Shown: positions 15,376-23,904 of the stretch, in pieces
Layout of the letters: each line of letters starts with the position of its first letter
Numbering within the stretch: the first letter of the stretch is position 1
Assembly (NCBI GenBank): GCA_964559135.1
Contig: CAZLGG010000053.1
Span: 1-26,518 of the forward strand
Length of the DNA stretch: 26,518 nucleotides
Source of the DNA: DRQF01 sp964559135
GTDB taxonomy: Bacteria; Planctomycetota; GCA-002687715; DRQF01
Direction of reading: 5' to 3'
The notes under the pieces: model-generated
The model's input: the letters and a program-made list of their open reading frames with translations, nothing else
The model's database searches: none
Told to the model about the DNA's origin: nothing
Made by a program: the position numbers and the translations under genes

Positions 15376-17428
15376 ACCCCAGACGATAGGGATGGGGCTC
15401 CAGAACCTCCCTGGGATCGGTCCCGCGCGCGCGAAGAAGCTGCACGAGGCGGGGATCGCCGAACCGATCGACCTCGTTCGTCGATTTCCCACCCGGTACC
15501 GGCTCCTCCCGGAACCCACGGACATCGCGGCCCTGAAGCCCGGGGAGACGGCGACGCTCGTGGGGTCGGTCGTCCGCAGTCGCCGTCTACGTCCGATGAG
15601 GCGGGGAGTGGGGCATCTCCAGGCATTGATCGAGGACGAAACGGGGAGCCGAGCCGTCGTCTTCTACGGCCAGGGATACCTGAGCGGGAAACTCGTGCCC
15701 GGAGTTCGTGTTCGCGTGACGGGACGTCTCGGGCCCGGGAAGCCGGCACTCTTTCAGGCCACCGATTGGGAAACCCTGGGCCCCGGCGACCCCGGCGAGG
15801 GGGCCCGGATTCGTCCCCTCTATGCTCCCATCCAAGGTGTGCCCGAGGCCAGTCTTCGCAAGGCCGTCGCCGCGTGGCTGACCGAGAACGGCCCCCGGCT
15901 CGACGACCCCTTGAGTCGAAGTCTTCGTGAGAAGCATGGTCTTCCGGGGCTGTTCGAGTCCCTGAGCGTCCTCCACGCTCCTCCCTCGGCGAAAGCACTC
16001 TCCGCGGCGCTCCGTCGGGTGCTGTACCAGAGCATGCTCGGGCGAGTCATGATGACGGGCGGCGGTGGGGGCGAGCGAGAGGACGCCATTGCGGTTCGTC
16101 TCACCGAACGGGTCCGTCGGGATCTCATGTCCTCCCCACCCTTCCCGCTGACTCGGGATCAGAAATCCGCTTTGGAGGACGTGCTCGACGACATGGGGTC
16201 ACCCCGAGCGATGCGTCGCATGTTGCAGGGAGATGTGGGAAGCGGGAAATCCGCCGTGGCGATCCTCGCCTGCTTGGCGGTGGCCCGCGCGGGCTTCCAA
16301 GCGGTGATTCTCGCGCCCACCGAACCGCTTGCTCGTCAACTCCATGGGGTCCTCGCGGCCTGGGGGGGGGAACAGGTCGCCCTCATCACCGGTTCCCAGC
16401 CCAAGTCCAGGATGAAGGACCTCGAGAATCGACTCGGCGATGGGCGGCTGCGGCTGGCGGTCGGAACGCATGCACTCCTGTCGGACGACGTGGTTCTACC
16501 GCGCCTGGCCCTCGTGGTCGTCGACGAGCAGCACCGCTTCGGCGTCCTTCAGCGTTTGAAGCTCGTGCGCAAGGCGGAGCAACCCCATCTGCTCTGCATG
16601 TCGGCGACCCCGATCCCTCGCAGCTTGGCGCTGGCGCTTCACGCGGACCTCGACCACAGCATTCTCGCGGAGCGTCCGGCGGGCGCCGCTCGCGTGACGA
16701 CGGTTCATCACGATTTGGTTGCGGACGGACCGTTTTCCTGGGGCGCTCTCGCAGGTCGAGTCAGGGCCGGCGCCAAAGCTCTGGTCGTTTTTCCGGCTCG
16801 TGAATCCGGGGGCGAGCAGATGCCGTCGCTCTTCGAGGAGGGGAGAGCCATTGCGAGACGGCACTTCAAGGGGCTCCCCGTCGCCGCCCTACATGGCCGT
16901 CTCGAGGAAGAGGTGCGCTCGAGAATCTTGGATGATTTCCGAAATGGGGTCGTCCGAGTGTTGTTTTGCACGACGGTCGTCGAGGTGGGCATCGACATCC
17001 CGGATGCCGCGGAGATTGCCGTCGTCGGGGCGGACCGATTCGGACTCTCGCAGTTGCACCAGCTGAGAGGGCGGGTGGGCCGCGACGGTCGCGATGCCAG
17101 GTGTTGGCTGATCACCTCTCGAGCGAAGGAACGCGCAGCGAGGCGCCTAAGTCACCTGGTTCGGTGCAACGATGGCTTCGCTCTGGCAGAGCGCGATCTT
17201 GAAGAGCGTGGCCCGGGAGACATGATGGGAGTGCGCCAACATGGCGCGCGGAGTTTTCTGGCCGCTGAAGAGGACCGTGTTCTGTTCGCGGCTGCCGTGG
17301 AGGACGCACGCGGCCTCATGCGGTCGGGGCGGGGCGGACCGGACCTTGCGGAGCGTCTTCTTTTCTGGTCACCGAAGCGGTTTGGCCCGCGAAGCGTGAT
17401 CCTCGAGAAACAATTGGATGCGGGTTGA
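15365..17428 (+). CDS. recG: ATP-dependent DNA helicase RecG
   Basis: RecG remodels stalled replication forks and branch-migrates Holliday junctions. Domain order is normal: a helix-hairpin-helix start (LQNLPGIGPARAKKLHEAGI), a wedge/OB domain (about residues 50-150), helicase domain 1 with Walker A G289-DVGSGKS296 and the D387-EQH390 box, the SATPIPRSLAL motif III, then helicase domain 2 with HGRLEEEVRSRILDDF, TTVVEVGIDIP and QLHQLRGRVGRDGR, and the C-terminal GDMMGVRQHG segment. The length of 687 is typical. GTG at 15365 with GAGGG upstream is chosen; ATG at 15335 and ATG at 15392 are alternatives. The 11-nt overlap with the DUF1858 gene and immediate abutment of the next lipoprotein gene suggest an operon. 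Confidence 0.97.
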   Translation: MKPEPQTIGMGLQNLPGIGPARAKKLHEAGIAEPIDLVRRFPTRYRLLPEPTDIAALKPGETATLVGSVVRSRRLRPMRRGVGHLQALIEDETGSRAVVFYGQGYLSGKLVPGVRVRVTGRLGPGKPALFQATDWETLGPGDPGEGARIRPLYAPIQGVPEASLRKAVAAWLTENGPRLDDPLSRSLREKHGLPGLFESLSVLHAPPSAKALSAALRRVLYQSMLGRVMMTGGGGGEREDAIAVRLTERVRRDLMSSPPFPLTRDQKSALEDVLDDMGSPRAMRRMLQGDVGSGKSAVAILACLAVARAGFQAVILAPTEPLARQLHGVLAAWGGEQVALITGSQPKSRMKDLENRLGDGRLRLAVGTHALLSDDVVLPRLALVVVDEQHRFGVLQRLKLVRKAEQPHLLCMSATPIPRSLALALHADLDHSILAERPAGAARVTTVHHDLVADGPFSWGALAGRVRAGAKALVVFPARESGGEQMPSLFEEGRAIARRHFKGLPVAALHGRLEEEVRSRILDDFRNGVVRVLFCTTVVEVGIDIPDAAEIAVVGADRFGLSQLHQLRGRVGRDGRDARCWLITSRAKERAARRLSHLVRCNDGFALAERDLEERGPGDMMGVRQHGARSFLAAEEDRVLFAAAVEDARGLMRSGRGGPDLAERLLFWSPKRFGPRSVILEKQLDAG

Positions 17429-17923
17429 ATGATGAAATGGGCATATCTGGGACTGGCTCTTCTGCTCTTCCTCGGAGCCTGCAACAAGGAGGATAAGCAA
17501 CTCGAGAGCGACGCTCGGGACGTTGCTGAGAAGTTTCACACAGCAGTCGGGCCGTTCGACACGAAAACACTGCTGAGACTCGTGGATTATCCGTTTCGCC
17601 TGGACGGAAAAATCGTCCACGACGAGCAGGAACTTCTGGAGGCCCTGCTGAAGAAAAAGGTGGCTCTCCGCAGGGCGGTGAGTCCCGCGACGAGGATGGA
17701 GGTCGTCTCCTACGAGAGTTTCATCGACGGTAAGCCTCTGAGTGGGCGCTCTTTCAGCCCGGAAGAGGCTCGGGCACAGGCGGACAAGATCGGTTTCAAA
17801 AAAGGCGGCGTCTTGGTGCGTTGCTACCACGAGGAGGATGGCCAGGAGGACGGTCGACAGTATTTTCTCGTCATGCACCCCGATGCCCTCGGTGATCTTC
17901 GAATCACTTCATATCATGACTGA
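17429..17923 (+). CDS. Small hypothetical lipoprotein
   Basis: The N-terminus is a lipoprotein signal with lipobox LGAC, the lipidated residue being C18. The mature part (about 145 residues) starts with a helical stretch SDARDVAEKFHTAVGPFDTK and continues with alternating strands and helices ending in YFLVMHPDALGDLRITSYHD. The overall pattern recalls small NTF2-like alpha/beta folds, but I cannot name a family. The start ATG follows the recG stop directly (a second ATG lies one codon in), and the HEAT protein gene starts 34 nt after its stop, so it is probably an operon member. Confidence 0.85.
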   Translation: MMKWAYLGLALLLFLGACNKEDKQLESDARDVAEKFHTAVGPFDTKTLLRLVDYPFRLDGKIVHDEQELLEALLKKKVALRRAVSPATRMEVVSYESFIDGKPLSGRSFSPEEARAQADKIGFKKGGVLVRCYHEEDGQEDGRQYFLVMHPDALGDLRITSYHD

Positions 17924-17957
17924 CGTCCTCTCCTGGAAGCCTCTGGAGTCATGAGCG

Positions 17958-20900
17958 ATGAAGCGAGTTCACCGCGGCGCGACGGCCTTTTCGGCCTGCC
18001 TGGTTCTTCTGCTGGCCGGCCCTCTATGGTCCCAGGACACGAAGCCTCTCTTCTCGCCGCCCGAGCGGCCCCAGACGTCGGGCGCTTCGGAACCATCGGC
18101 GCCGCCCATCTCTCCCGGTCAAGACCTCGATGATCTGATCGAGAGCCTCTCGCGATGGCCCGATGCGAAGGGAATCCAGTCGGCGAAACTCCTGATCCAG
18201 CGGGGGAGCGGTGCGATACCCCGTCTCGTCGCCGGGCTTCGGGACAACGATTGGCGAATCCGATGCGGCTGCGCCTTCGCCCTCGGCGAATTGGGAGAGA
18301 GATCGACATATCCGGATGTGAAGCGTTGCCTCGACGATGTCGCCAACAACATCAGCATGGGGGTATTCTTTGACGCGCTCGTCAAGATCGATCCCGTCGC
18401 CGCGACCTCCGACATCCTTCCTCATCTCACGTCCGAGTACGCCCGCACGGCCAAAGCTGCGTTTCTTTCTCTCCCGAAGGTCATCGACGACTCCTTTGCC
18501 GACCGCCTCCTCGAACTCACGCGCCATCGTCGGAACGACGTGCGCTATCGCGCCGTTTCTCTGCTCGGTCGGTTGGCGACGGATGTCGATCCACGCTTCT
18601 ATATCGGAATGCTCTCGGATCGATACGCCCGCGTTGCCCGCGTCGCCGCGAACCGGCTGTCACGCGTTCGCGACGAGGTCGTCCTCGGCCGGTTGAGAGA
18701 GCGGTTCCTGCAGGGGGGGCTTCGATCCGCTGCCTATGCGGCTCTGGCGCTCGTCCTGCATGAGGATCAGATGAGGCGCCTCGTGTTCGATGACGAAGCC
18801 GCGGCCGTCAAGCGGGCGGAAGGGTTTCTCAGAATCGATGACCAACTTGCGAACGCTGCCGGCGCCTGCGTCCTCGCGAACATCTCCACGCGCAGTACCG
18901 ACAAGAGGGTTCGGAGCCTCGCGGACGGTCACCTCGTCCCCATCCTCTTGGGCGTGGTCTTCGGAGGTGTCGTCTCCCGGGATTACGGGGCCGTCAAGGA
19001 CGTGTGTCTCCGCAAGGTCGTCATGCTCACCGGGCAGGATTTTGGTGAGAATCGGGACCTCTGGATCGAATGGTGGAGACAGCATGAAAAGGGGTTCGTG
19101 GCCCGGCGCGAACTCTTGAGGATTCCCCCGGAGGATCGACGGCGGCTGTTCGTCGAATACGCTCGCCGTCAGGAGAATGCTCGGCCGTCCGAGTTCCGCA
19201 TCGTTGTAGGCGGCGTGCAATCGATGGAGCAAGACCAGTCACTCCGTAGGCCGATCATTCTCGACGACGGCGAACTCGAAACCCTCTGCAACGTCCTGGA
19301 CGAGATCGACGTCTTTTCGAATCGTGGCGACGGTGAGAATCCCACCTGGACGGGGGACTTCGCTCAGCTCACTCTACAGGTGGGCGAAGCGGCCTTTCGG
19401 GCCATTCACTACAGCGTCATCCCGGCCAACTACCGTCGGCTCGAAGAGACCTTGAGGGATCTTCAGGATCGGGAGCTCTGGCAGCTCTTTTTCGATCCGT
19501 CGCGAGACGGTGATCGCTCCAAGTGGTTGAAGGAGCAGCGTCCGCGATGGTCGGGAATGCAACCTGGGGACCGCGAGGAAGCGCTGGCCGCGCGGGCCAT
19601 CGAGGTCTTCGACCGACTCAATCGTCGAGGGCGACGCGCGGCCCTCGAGCTGTGGGCCGAGCGCTCCGACGCGTGGCTGGCCGATCGAGTGAAGGTGCTC
19701 TTGGAGTCTCTCCGTCTTCCCGCCGCCGATACGACGGAGCGCGGCCTTCTTTTGCGCTTGCTCGCTCGCATCCAGCAGCCGGATTTGGACCGGGCCGTGG
19801 TCGAGTCCGTGGGATACTTCGTGGAGGAAGGGAGGCGTCTCCTCCGAGAAGATTTCGTCAGCTCGATGGACCTTTCCCGCGTGAAGGCCTTGGCTGTCAA
19901 GGCACGTCCGGAGTTGAAAGCCGTGCTTGTAGGGCGGTTGATGCAGGATTGGGATGATGCCCAGGTGAAGGAGATTCTGCTTTCCTGGACAGTGGATCGT
20001 TCGGAGGTCGTCCGCGCTGCGTTTCGGGAGGCGTTGGAAGACTCTGACGCCGACTTCCTCTCGGCCACGGAAGAACGCTTCGAGACACTCGCGCCCAAGG
20101 ACCAGGCGGATGTCTTGCGGTTTCTGGGTGCCGTGGGACGGGATCGCGTGGTCGATTTCTTGATTCGGTCCATGGGATCGAAGAATGACATCGTCTCCGG
20201 CGCCGCTGTCAGCGCGTTGGGGGGCGTCGGGAGCGACGCCGCCCTGAAGGCGTTGGCCGAGGCGGTTTCGGATGAGCAGGGGGATGAGCGAGGGGCCTGG
20301 GCCCTCGCGGCCATCGCGCGCTCGGATTCCGATGGGGCGAGGTCGACGATCAAGGGTTTGCTCTCGAGCTTGAGCGGGGGGGATCGGCTCCTTCAGGCCA
20401 TGGACGCCGCGGCTGTTCTCTTTCGAGGTCGGAACGACAGCCCTCTGCGGCGGATGCTGGGGGCCGGCGACGAACAGGTGCGACGACGGGCGGCACTGCT
20501 CCTCGGTCGCGAAGGACGCATCGAGGCCATGCCGGAGTTGCTCCAAATGGTGGTGGACCGCCATTGGACCGCGGAGGCCCAGGAGTTGCTCGAGTTGATC
20601 ACGTGCCGAAAGACGCTGGAGACCCGTCCGGAATCCGTCCGTCAGTTCTACGAGACGTTCCGACGAGAGCATCCCACCGAGACGTCCCTCGATTGGTTCC
20701 TATCGGCCCTGAGAGACAAGGGGTATCCCTATCTCGACCTCATGGGTTTCGTGCGCGGCGACGCGCGAGACCTTCGAGCCATTTCGCTTCTGATTTCGGT
20801 GTTGGAGGACGGAGACTGGGCCTTGAGGGCCCGCGCGAACCTGACCCTCGAGGTCATGCGGGGCGGTCGCGTGGGGTGGATCGATCGACAGAGCTCGCCC

Positions 20901-20966
20901 GCGGAAATCCAACGCCTGCGCAACCGTTGGCTTCAGTGGTATCGAGCCCTGCAAGGCGAGAGCTGA
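17958..20966 (+). CDS. Large exported HEAT-repeat protein
   Basis: The 1002-residue protein has a signal peptide (cleavage predicted after SQ near residue 26) and a proline-rich spacer. Armadillo/HEAT-like helical pairs follow at about residues 65-330 (AIPRLVAGLRDNDWRIRCGC, AFALGELGERS, DVRYRAVSLLGRLA). A middle region at about 400-530 looks beta-rich and non-repeat (ILDDGELETLCNVLDEIDVF, FAQLTLQVGEAAF). A second HEAT array fills about 600-990 (DIVSGAAVSALGGVGSDAAL, EQVRRRAALLLGREGRIEAM). Such arrays are protein-binding scaffolds and are abundant in Planctomycetota. I assign no specific partner. GGAG at 17945-17948 supports the ATG. It is convergent with the coaE-rho frame 92 nt away; no clear intrinsic terminator lies between. 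Confidence 0.9.
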   Translation: MKRVHRGATAFSACLVLLLAGPLWSQDTKPLFSPPERPQTSGASEPSAPPISPGQDLDDLIESLSRWPDAKGIQSAKLLIQRGSGAIPRLVAGLRDNDWRIRCGCAFALGELGERSTYPDVKRCLDDVANNISMGVFFDALVKIDPVAATSDILPHLTSEYARTAKAAFLSLPKVIDDSFADRLLELTRHRRNDVRYRAVSLLGRLATDVDPRFYIGMLSDRYARVARVAANRLSRVRDEVVLGRLRERFLQGGLRSAAYAALALVLHEDQMRRLVFDDEAAAVKRAEGFLRIDDQLANAAGACVLANISTRSTDKRVRSLADGHLVPILLGVVFGGVVSRDYGAVKDVCLRKVVMLTGQDFGENRDLWIEWWRQHEKGFVARRELLRIPPEDRRRLFVEYARRQENARPSEFRIVVGGVQSMEQDQSLRRPIILDDGELETLCNVLDEIDVFSNRGDGENPTWTGDFAQLTLQVGEAAFRAIHYSVIPANYRRLEETLRDLQDRELWQLFFDPSRDGDRSKWLKEQRPRWSGMQPGDREEALAARAIEVFDRLNRRGRRAALELWAERSDAWLADRVKVLLESLRLPAADTTERGLLLRLLARIQQPDLDRAVVESVGYFVEEGRRLLREDFVSSMDLSRVKALAVKARPELKAVLVGRLMQDWDDAQVKEILLSWTVDRSEVVRAAFREALEDSDADFLSATEERFETLAPKDQADVLRFLGAVGRDRVVDFLIRSMGSKNDIVSGAAVSALGGVGSDAALKALAEAVSDEQGDERGAWALAAIARSDSDGARSTIKGLLSSLSGGDRLLQAMDAAAVLFRGRNDSPLRRMLGAGDEQVRRRAALLLGREGRIEAMPELLQMVVDRHWTAEAQELLELITCRKTLETRPESVRQFYETFRREHPTETSLDWFLSALRDKGYPYLDLMGFVRGDARDLRAISLLISVLEDGDWALRARANLTLEVMRGGRVGWIDRQSSPAEIQRLRNRWLQWYRALQGES

Positions 20967-21058
20967 GAGGCCGGAGCCTGGGGCGTTGGTCCCGCGTGGG
21001 GAAACCGATCGCACCCCCTCGGGAGGCCTGACGACTTTCTAGCCCGCCCGATCTTCCT

Positions 21059-23170
21059 TCAAAGATTCATCGACATCAGGAACTCGACGTTGTTTTGCGT
21101 CTTCTTCAGCTTTTGGATGAGCAGCTCCATGGCCTCGACGGGGTTCATGTCGTTGATGACCTTGCGAAGGATGTAAATGCGCTTCAGCTCTTCGGGGTCC
21201 AGAAGTAGCTCTTCCTTGCGGGTGCCCGACCGGTTGATGTCGATGGCCGGGAAGACACGCTTGTCTGCGAGGCGACGATCGAGCTGAAGCTCCATATTGC
21301 CCGTACCCTTGAACTCCTCGAAGATCACCTCGTCCATGCGGCTGCCGGTCTCGATGAGAGCCGTGGCCAAAATGGTGAGGCTGCCACCGCCTTCGATGTT
21401 GCGCGCGGCGCCGAAGAACCGCTTTGGCTTTTGGAGTGCGGACGCATCGACGCCGCCGGAGAGGATCTTGCCCGAGTGGGGGACCTCGGTGTTGTAGGCT
21501 CGGCCCAGACGTGTGATGGAGTCCAGGAGGATGACGACGTCACGGCCGTACTCCACCATTCGCTTGGCCTTTTCGATCACCATCTCCGCGACCTGAATGT
21601 GGCGGCTGGCCGGTTCGTCGAAAGTCGATGAGATGACTTCGCCGCGCACCGAGCGTTCCATGTCCGTGACTTCCTCGGGGCGCTCGTCGATGAGGAGCAC
21701 GATGAGGTCCGCCTCCGGGGAGTTGGTGGCGATGGCGTTGGCGAATTTCTGCAGAAGGATCGTCTTACCCGTTCTGGGTGGGGCGACGATGAGGCCGCGC
21801 TGACCCTTGCCGATGGGGGCGATGAGGTCCACGATGCGCATCGAGATCTCTTCGTCGGTCGTCTCGAGCATGAACCGCTCTTCGGGGTAAAGGGGCGTCA
21901 GCTCCTCGAAGACGGGCAACTCCACCAGCTTGTCGGGTGGAAACCCGTTGACCTTGTCGACCCGGAGAAGGGCGAAATAGCGTTCGTTTTCCTTGGGAGG
22001 GCGAATCTGTCCTTCCACCAGGCAACCCGTCTTCAGCCCGAACCGACGAATCTGCGAGGGCGAGATGTAGATGTCGTCGGGACAGGGGAGATAGTGGTAG
22101 GCGGGTGACCTGAGGAATCCGAAACCGTCGGGAAGTGTCTCGAGGATGCCTCGTCCATAGAAGGTTCCACCGCGGGCGGACCGTAGCTTGAGGAAGCGGA
22201 AGATGAGATCCTGCCGCGTCATGCCGCTGGAATCCTCGAGCCCCTCTTTCTCGACGAGTGCCTGGAGATCGTGCAACGACATCGTCTGAATCACGGAGAG
22301 GTCGATGGGTTCCAGCTCTTCCGTGGGGGCGGATGCGTCCGTCTTTGGCGCCGCGGACTCGCTGGGCGCTTCTTCGTCCGCGGCGCTCGCCTTGGCGGTG
22401 CTCGCCTTGGTTTTCGAATCCGCCTTCTTGGTTTTCTTCTTTGCGGTCTTCTTGGGTCGCGGAGACTCCTCCGTCTGCTCCGCCTCCGTTTCGGTTGCGG
22501 TGTCTTCGATCTCGTCGGCGGATCGCTTGGATGTTTTCTTCTTGGCTGCTTTCGCCATGACCTTCTCCGATGCTTGGGTCTTCCAGACCCGGTGAAGCTC
22601 TTTCAGAGCGCTCTCGAGATCCTCGATCGAACCGCTGTTGTCGACGACCACATCGGCTCGGTCTTCCTTTTCCGCCAAGGACATCTGAGCCCGCTCACGG
22701 GCCTCCAGATCCTCCGGTGTCCAACCGCGCTCCTTCACGCGCGCCTGGCGTGTTGCGTCGTCCACCTTCAAGAAAAGAACTTGGTCGCATTCTTTCTCGA
22801 GGGGGGACTCCAAGAGCAGGGGCACATCCAGGATGACCACGGGAACGTCCGACTCCCGGGCCGCCTTCAACTCCGATAGGAGTGACTTGCGGACCTCCGG
22901 ATGCACCAGCTCTTCCAGCCACCGTCTCACGTCCTCGTCTTCCGGTCCGAAGACCTTGGAAGCCAAGGCCGCGCGGTTCACTCCTGCGTTGCTGTCCAGG
23001 ATCTCCCCGCCGAATTTCTCCACCAGCGCTCTCTTGACTTTTGCCGAGTTCAGGACTCGGTGAGCGGAGGCATCGGCATCGAGGACGAGAGCTCCCAGTC
23101 GGCTCAAGATGCGACCGGCTGCGGACTTTCCACTTCCGATGCCGCCGATGATACCGACGACCGTTGTCAA
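21059..23170 (-). CDS. coaE-rho: Dephospho-CoA kinase and transcription terminator Rho in one open frame
   Basis: Residues 1-204 are a full CoaE, the last step of coenzyme A synthesis: P-loop GGIGSGKS (9-16), LDADASAHRVL, VHPEVRK, ILDVPLLLESPLE. The frame has no stop and continues from residue 205 into Rho: a Lys/Ala/Glu-rich spacer (205-295), the RNA-binding N-domain (LHDLQALVEKEGLEDSSGMT, RGILETLPDGFGFLRSP), ATPase motifs APPRTGKT (about 462-469), LLIDERPEEVTDM, DSITRLGRAYN, the Q- and R-loop regions FFGAARNIEGGGSLTILATA and EEFKGTGNMEL. The apparent start is TTG. An internal ATG at 22558 with a strong ribosome binding site could give separate 499-residue Rho, so both a fusion and free Rho are possible. 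Confidence 0.95.
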   Translation of the reverse strand: MTTVVGIIGGIGSGKSAAGRILSRLGALVLDADASAHRVLNSAKVKRALVEKFGGEILDSNAGVNRAALASKVFGPEDEDVRRWLEELVHPEVRKSLLSELKAARESDVPVVILDVPLLLESPLEKECDQVLFLKVDDATRQARVKERGWTPEDLEARERAQMSLAEKEDRADVVVDNSGSIEDLESALKELHRVWKTQASEKVMAKAAKKKTSKRSADEIEDTATETEAEQTEESPRPKKTAKKKTKKADSKTKASTAKASAADEEAPSESAAPKTDASAPTEELEPIDLSVIQTMSLHDLQALVEKEGLEDSSGMTRQDLIFRFLKLRSARGGTFYGRGILETLPDGFGFLRSPAYHYLPCPDDIYISPSQIRRFGLKTGCLVEGQIRPPKENERYFALLRVDKVNGFPPDKLVELPVFEELTPLYPEERFMLETTDEEISMRIVDLIAPIGKGQRGLIVAPPRTGKTILLQKFANAIATNSPEADLIVLLIDERPEEVTDMERSVRGEVISSTFDEPASRHIQVAEMVIEKAKRMVEYGRDVVILLDSITRLGRAYNTEVPHSGKILSGGVDASALQKPKRFFGAARNIEGGGSLTILATALIETGSRMDEVIFEEFKGTGNMELQLDRRLADKRVFPAIDINRSGTRKEELLLDPEELKRIYILRKVINDMNPVEAMELLIQKLKKTQNNVEFLMSMNL
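22556..22568 (-). promoter_or_regulatory. Internal ribosome binding site and ATG for stand-alone Rho
   Basis: On the minus strand GGAG (22568-22565) is followed six nt later by ATG (22558-22556), in frame with the coaE part and at the exact point where CoaE homology ends and the Lys-rich Rho N-terminus begins. This is a better initiation signal than the TTG of the coaE part, so Rho is likely also made independently. Confidence 0.65.
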
Positions 23171-23247
23171 GGGTGATGTGTTCCGGTGAGAAAAGAACGA
23201 TGGGAAATCTGATGGTCAGCTCCCGAGGATCGAGAACCGCTGAAATC

Positions 23248-23275
23248 ACTATACCCGTGCCGGGGACGCCGGCAA
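23248..23275 (-). promoter_or_regulatory. Promoter for coaE-rho with hairpin in the spacer
   Basis: On the minus strand TTGCCG (23275-23270) and TATAGT (23253-23248) are 16 nt apart, a good housekeeping pattern. The spacer and -35 box contain an inverted repeat, TGCCGG (23258-23263) and CCGGCA (23269-23274), which could be a repressor site. The leader before the TTG start at 23170 would be about 70 nt. Confidence 0.55.
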
Positions 23276-23405
23276 GAAGGGTTTCCAGCCCCGCGAGTGA
23301 GCGTCTTTTTTTTTTTTCGGGACTTCCCGTTCCAGTTCTTGCGTTCCTTGGGACGAAGGGCATACTGAGGGTATGGGCTGAGGCCCGTTGAGCGGGAGCG
23401 AATCC

Positions 23406-23786
23406 TTGCAACGCACGGCACTTATTCTTGGACTCTGCCTGATCTCCACGGTCGCATGGCTGGGAGAGAGCGCTGCCGTGGGGCTGGGGACGCCGCCCTG
23501 TGCGACCGCTAAGGTCATGGAGGGCTGCTGCTGCGCACCCCGCTCAGCGACCGACTCATGTCCCTGCGACGTCGCTCCCGACCCGCTCCCAGTTCTCCCT
23601 CTCCACGAGGAGAGGACGCCGAACCGAAGCCAAGCCTGGACGCTGCCTGAATTCGAGCCGCTCCTGGAAACGGTTTCGGTGACTACGGATGAGGACTCCC
23701 TTTGTGGGGAGGCCTCCGACACCTGTCTCCCTGTGCCGACGCGCCACATGCGTCGCCTTGCCCTGATCGGCGTCTTCCGAAACTAG
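23406..23786 (+). CDS. Small cysteine-rich exported protein of a metal efflux operon
   Basis: A 126-residue protein with a signal peptide (MQRTALILGLCLISTVAWLG) and eight cysteines in the mature part: C32, a C41-C42-C43 triplet, C52-P-C54 and C100/C107. The cysteine spacing suggests thiol binding of soft metals such as Cu, Ag or Zn; I recognise no named family. The start is TTG at 23406, preferred over TTG at 23388 because GGAG at 23395-23398 is seven nt upstream and the signal peptide then begins correctly. It precedes the CusC/CusB-type genes on the same strand, with two hairpins in the gap. The call as a gene is moderately secure because no homologue is recognised. Confidence 0.68.
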   Translation: MQRTALILGLCLISTVAWLGESAAVGLGTPPCATAKVMEGCCCAPRSATDSCPCDVAPDPLPVLPLHEERTPNRSQAWTLPEFEPLLETVSVTTDEDSLCGEASDTCLPVPTRHMRRLALIGVFRN

Positions 23787-23814
23787 ATCAACGTCTCCCA
23801 GTCGAAGTCTGTCC

Positions 23815-23863
23815 TCACTCCGAGTCCCTCGGAGTGACGAGGTCCGGGGTGTCCCCCGCCTCG
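23815..23863 (+). promoter_or_regulatory. Two tandem hairpins ahead of the efflux outer-membrane gene
   Basis: The first hairpin is perfect: 10-bp arms at 23815-23824 and 23828-23837 around a 3-nt loop (TCC). The second pairs CGAGG (23838-23842) with CCTCG (23859-23863) and CGGGG (23845-23849) with CCCCG (23854-23858), with a two-base bulge and a TGTC loop. No T-run follows, so these are more likely leader or processing structures than an intrinsic terminator. They lie between the cysteine-rich protein gene and the TolC-type gene, whose start is at 23905. Confidence 0.6.
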
Positions 23864-23904
23864 CGTCGAGATTCTCACCGAACTGACTCCTGGAGAGATG
23901 GATC

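Noticed and set aside
19374..20672. 432-residue minus-strand frame opposite the HEAT protein
   Set aside because: Same reasoning; the + frame has a signal peptide and HEAT periodicity.
20967..21058. Bidirectional terminator between the HEAT gene and coaE-rho
   Set aside because: Only 4-bp stems are visible with no T-run on either strand.
23306..23317. Run of 12 T as an intrinsic terminator
   Set aside because: Only a weak 3-bp stem precedes it, and no + strand gene ends just upstream; probably a homopolymer tract.
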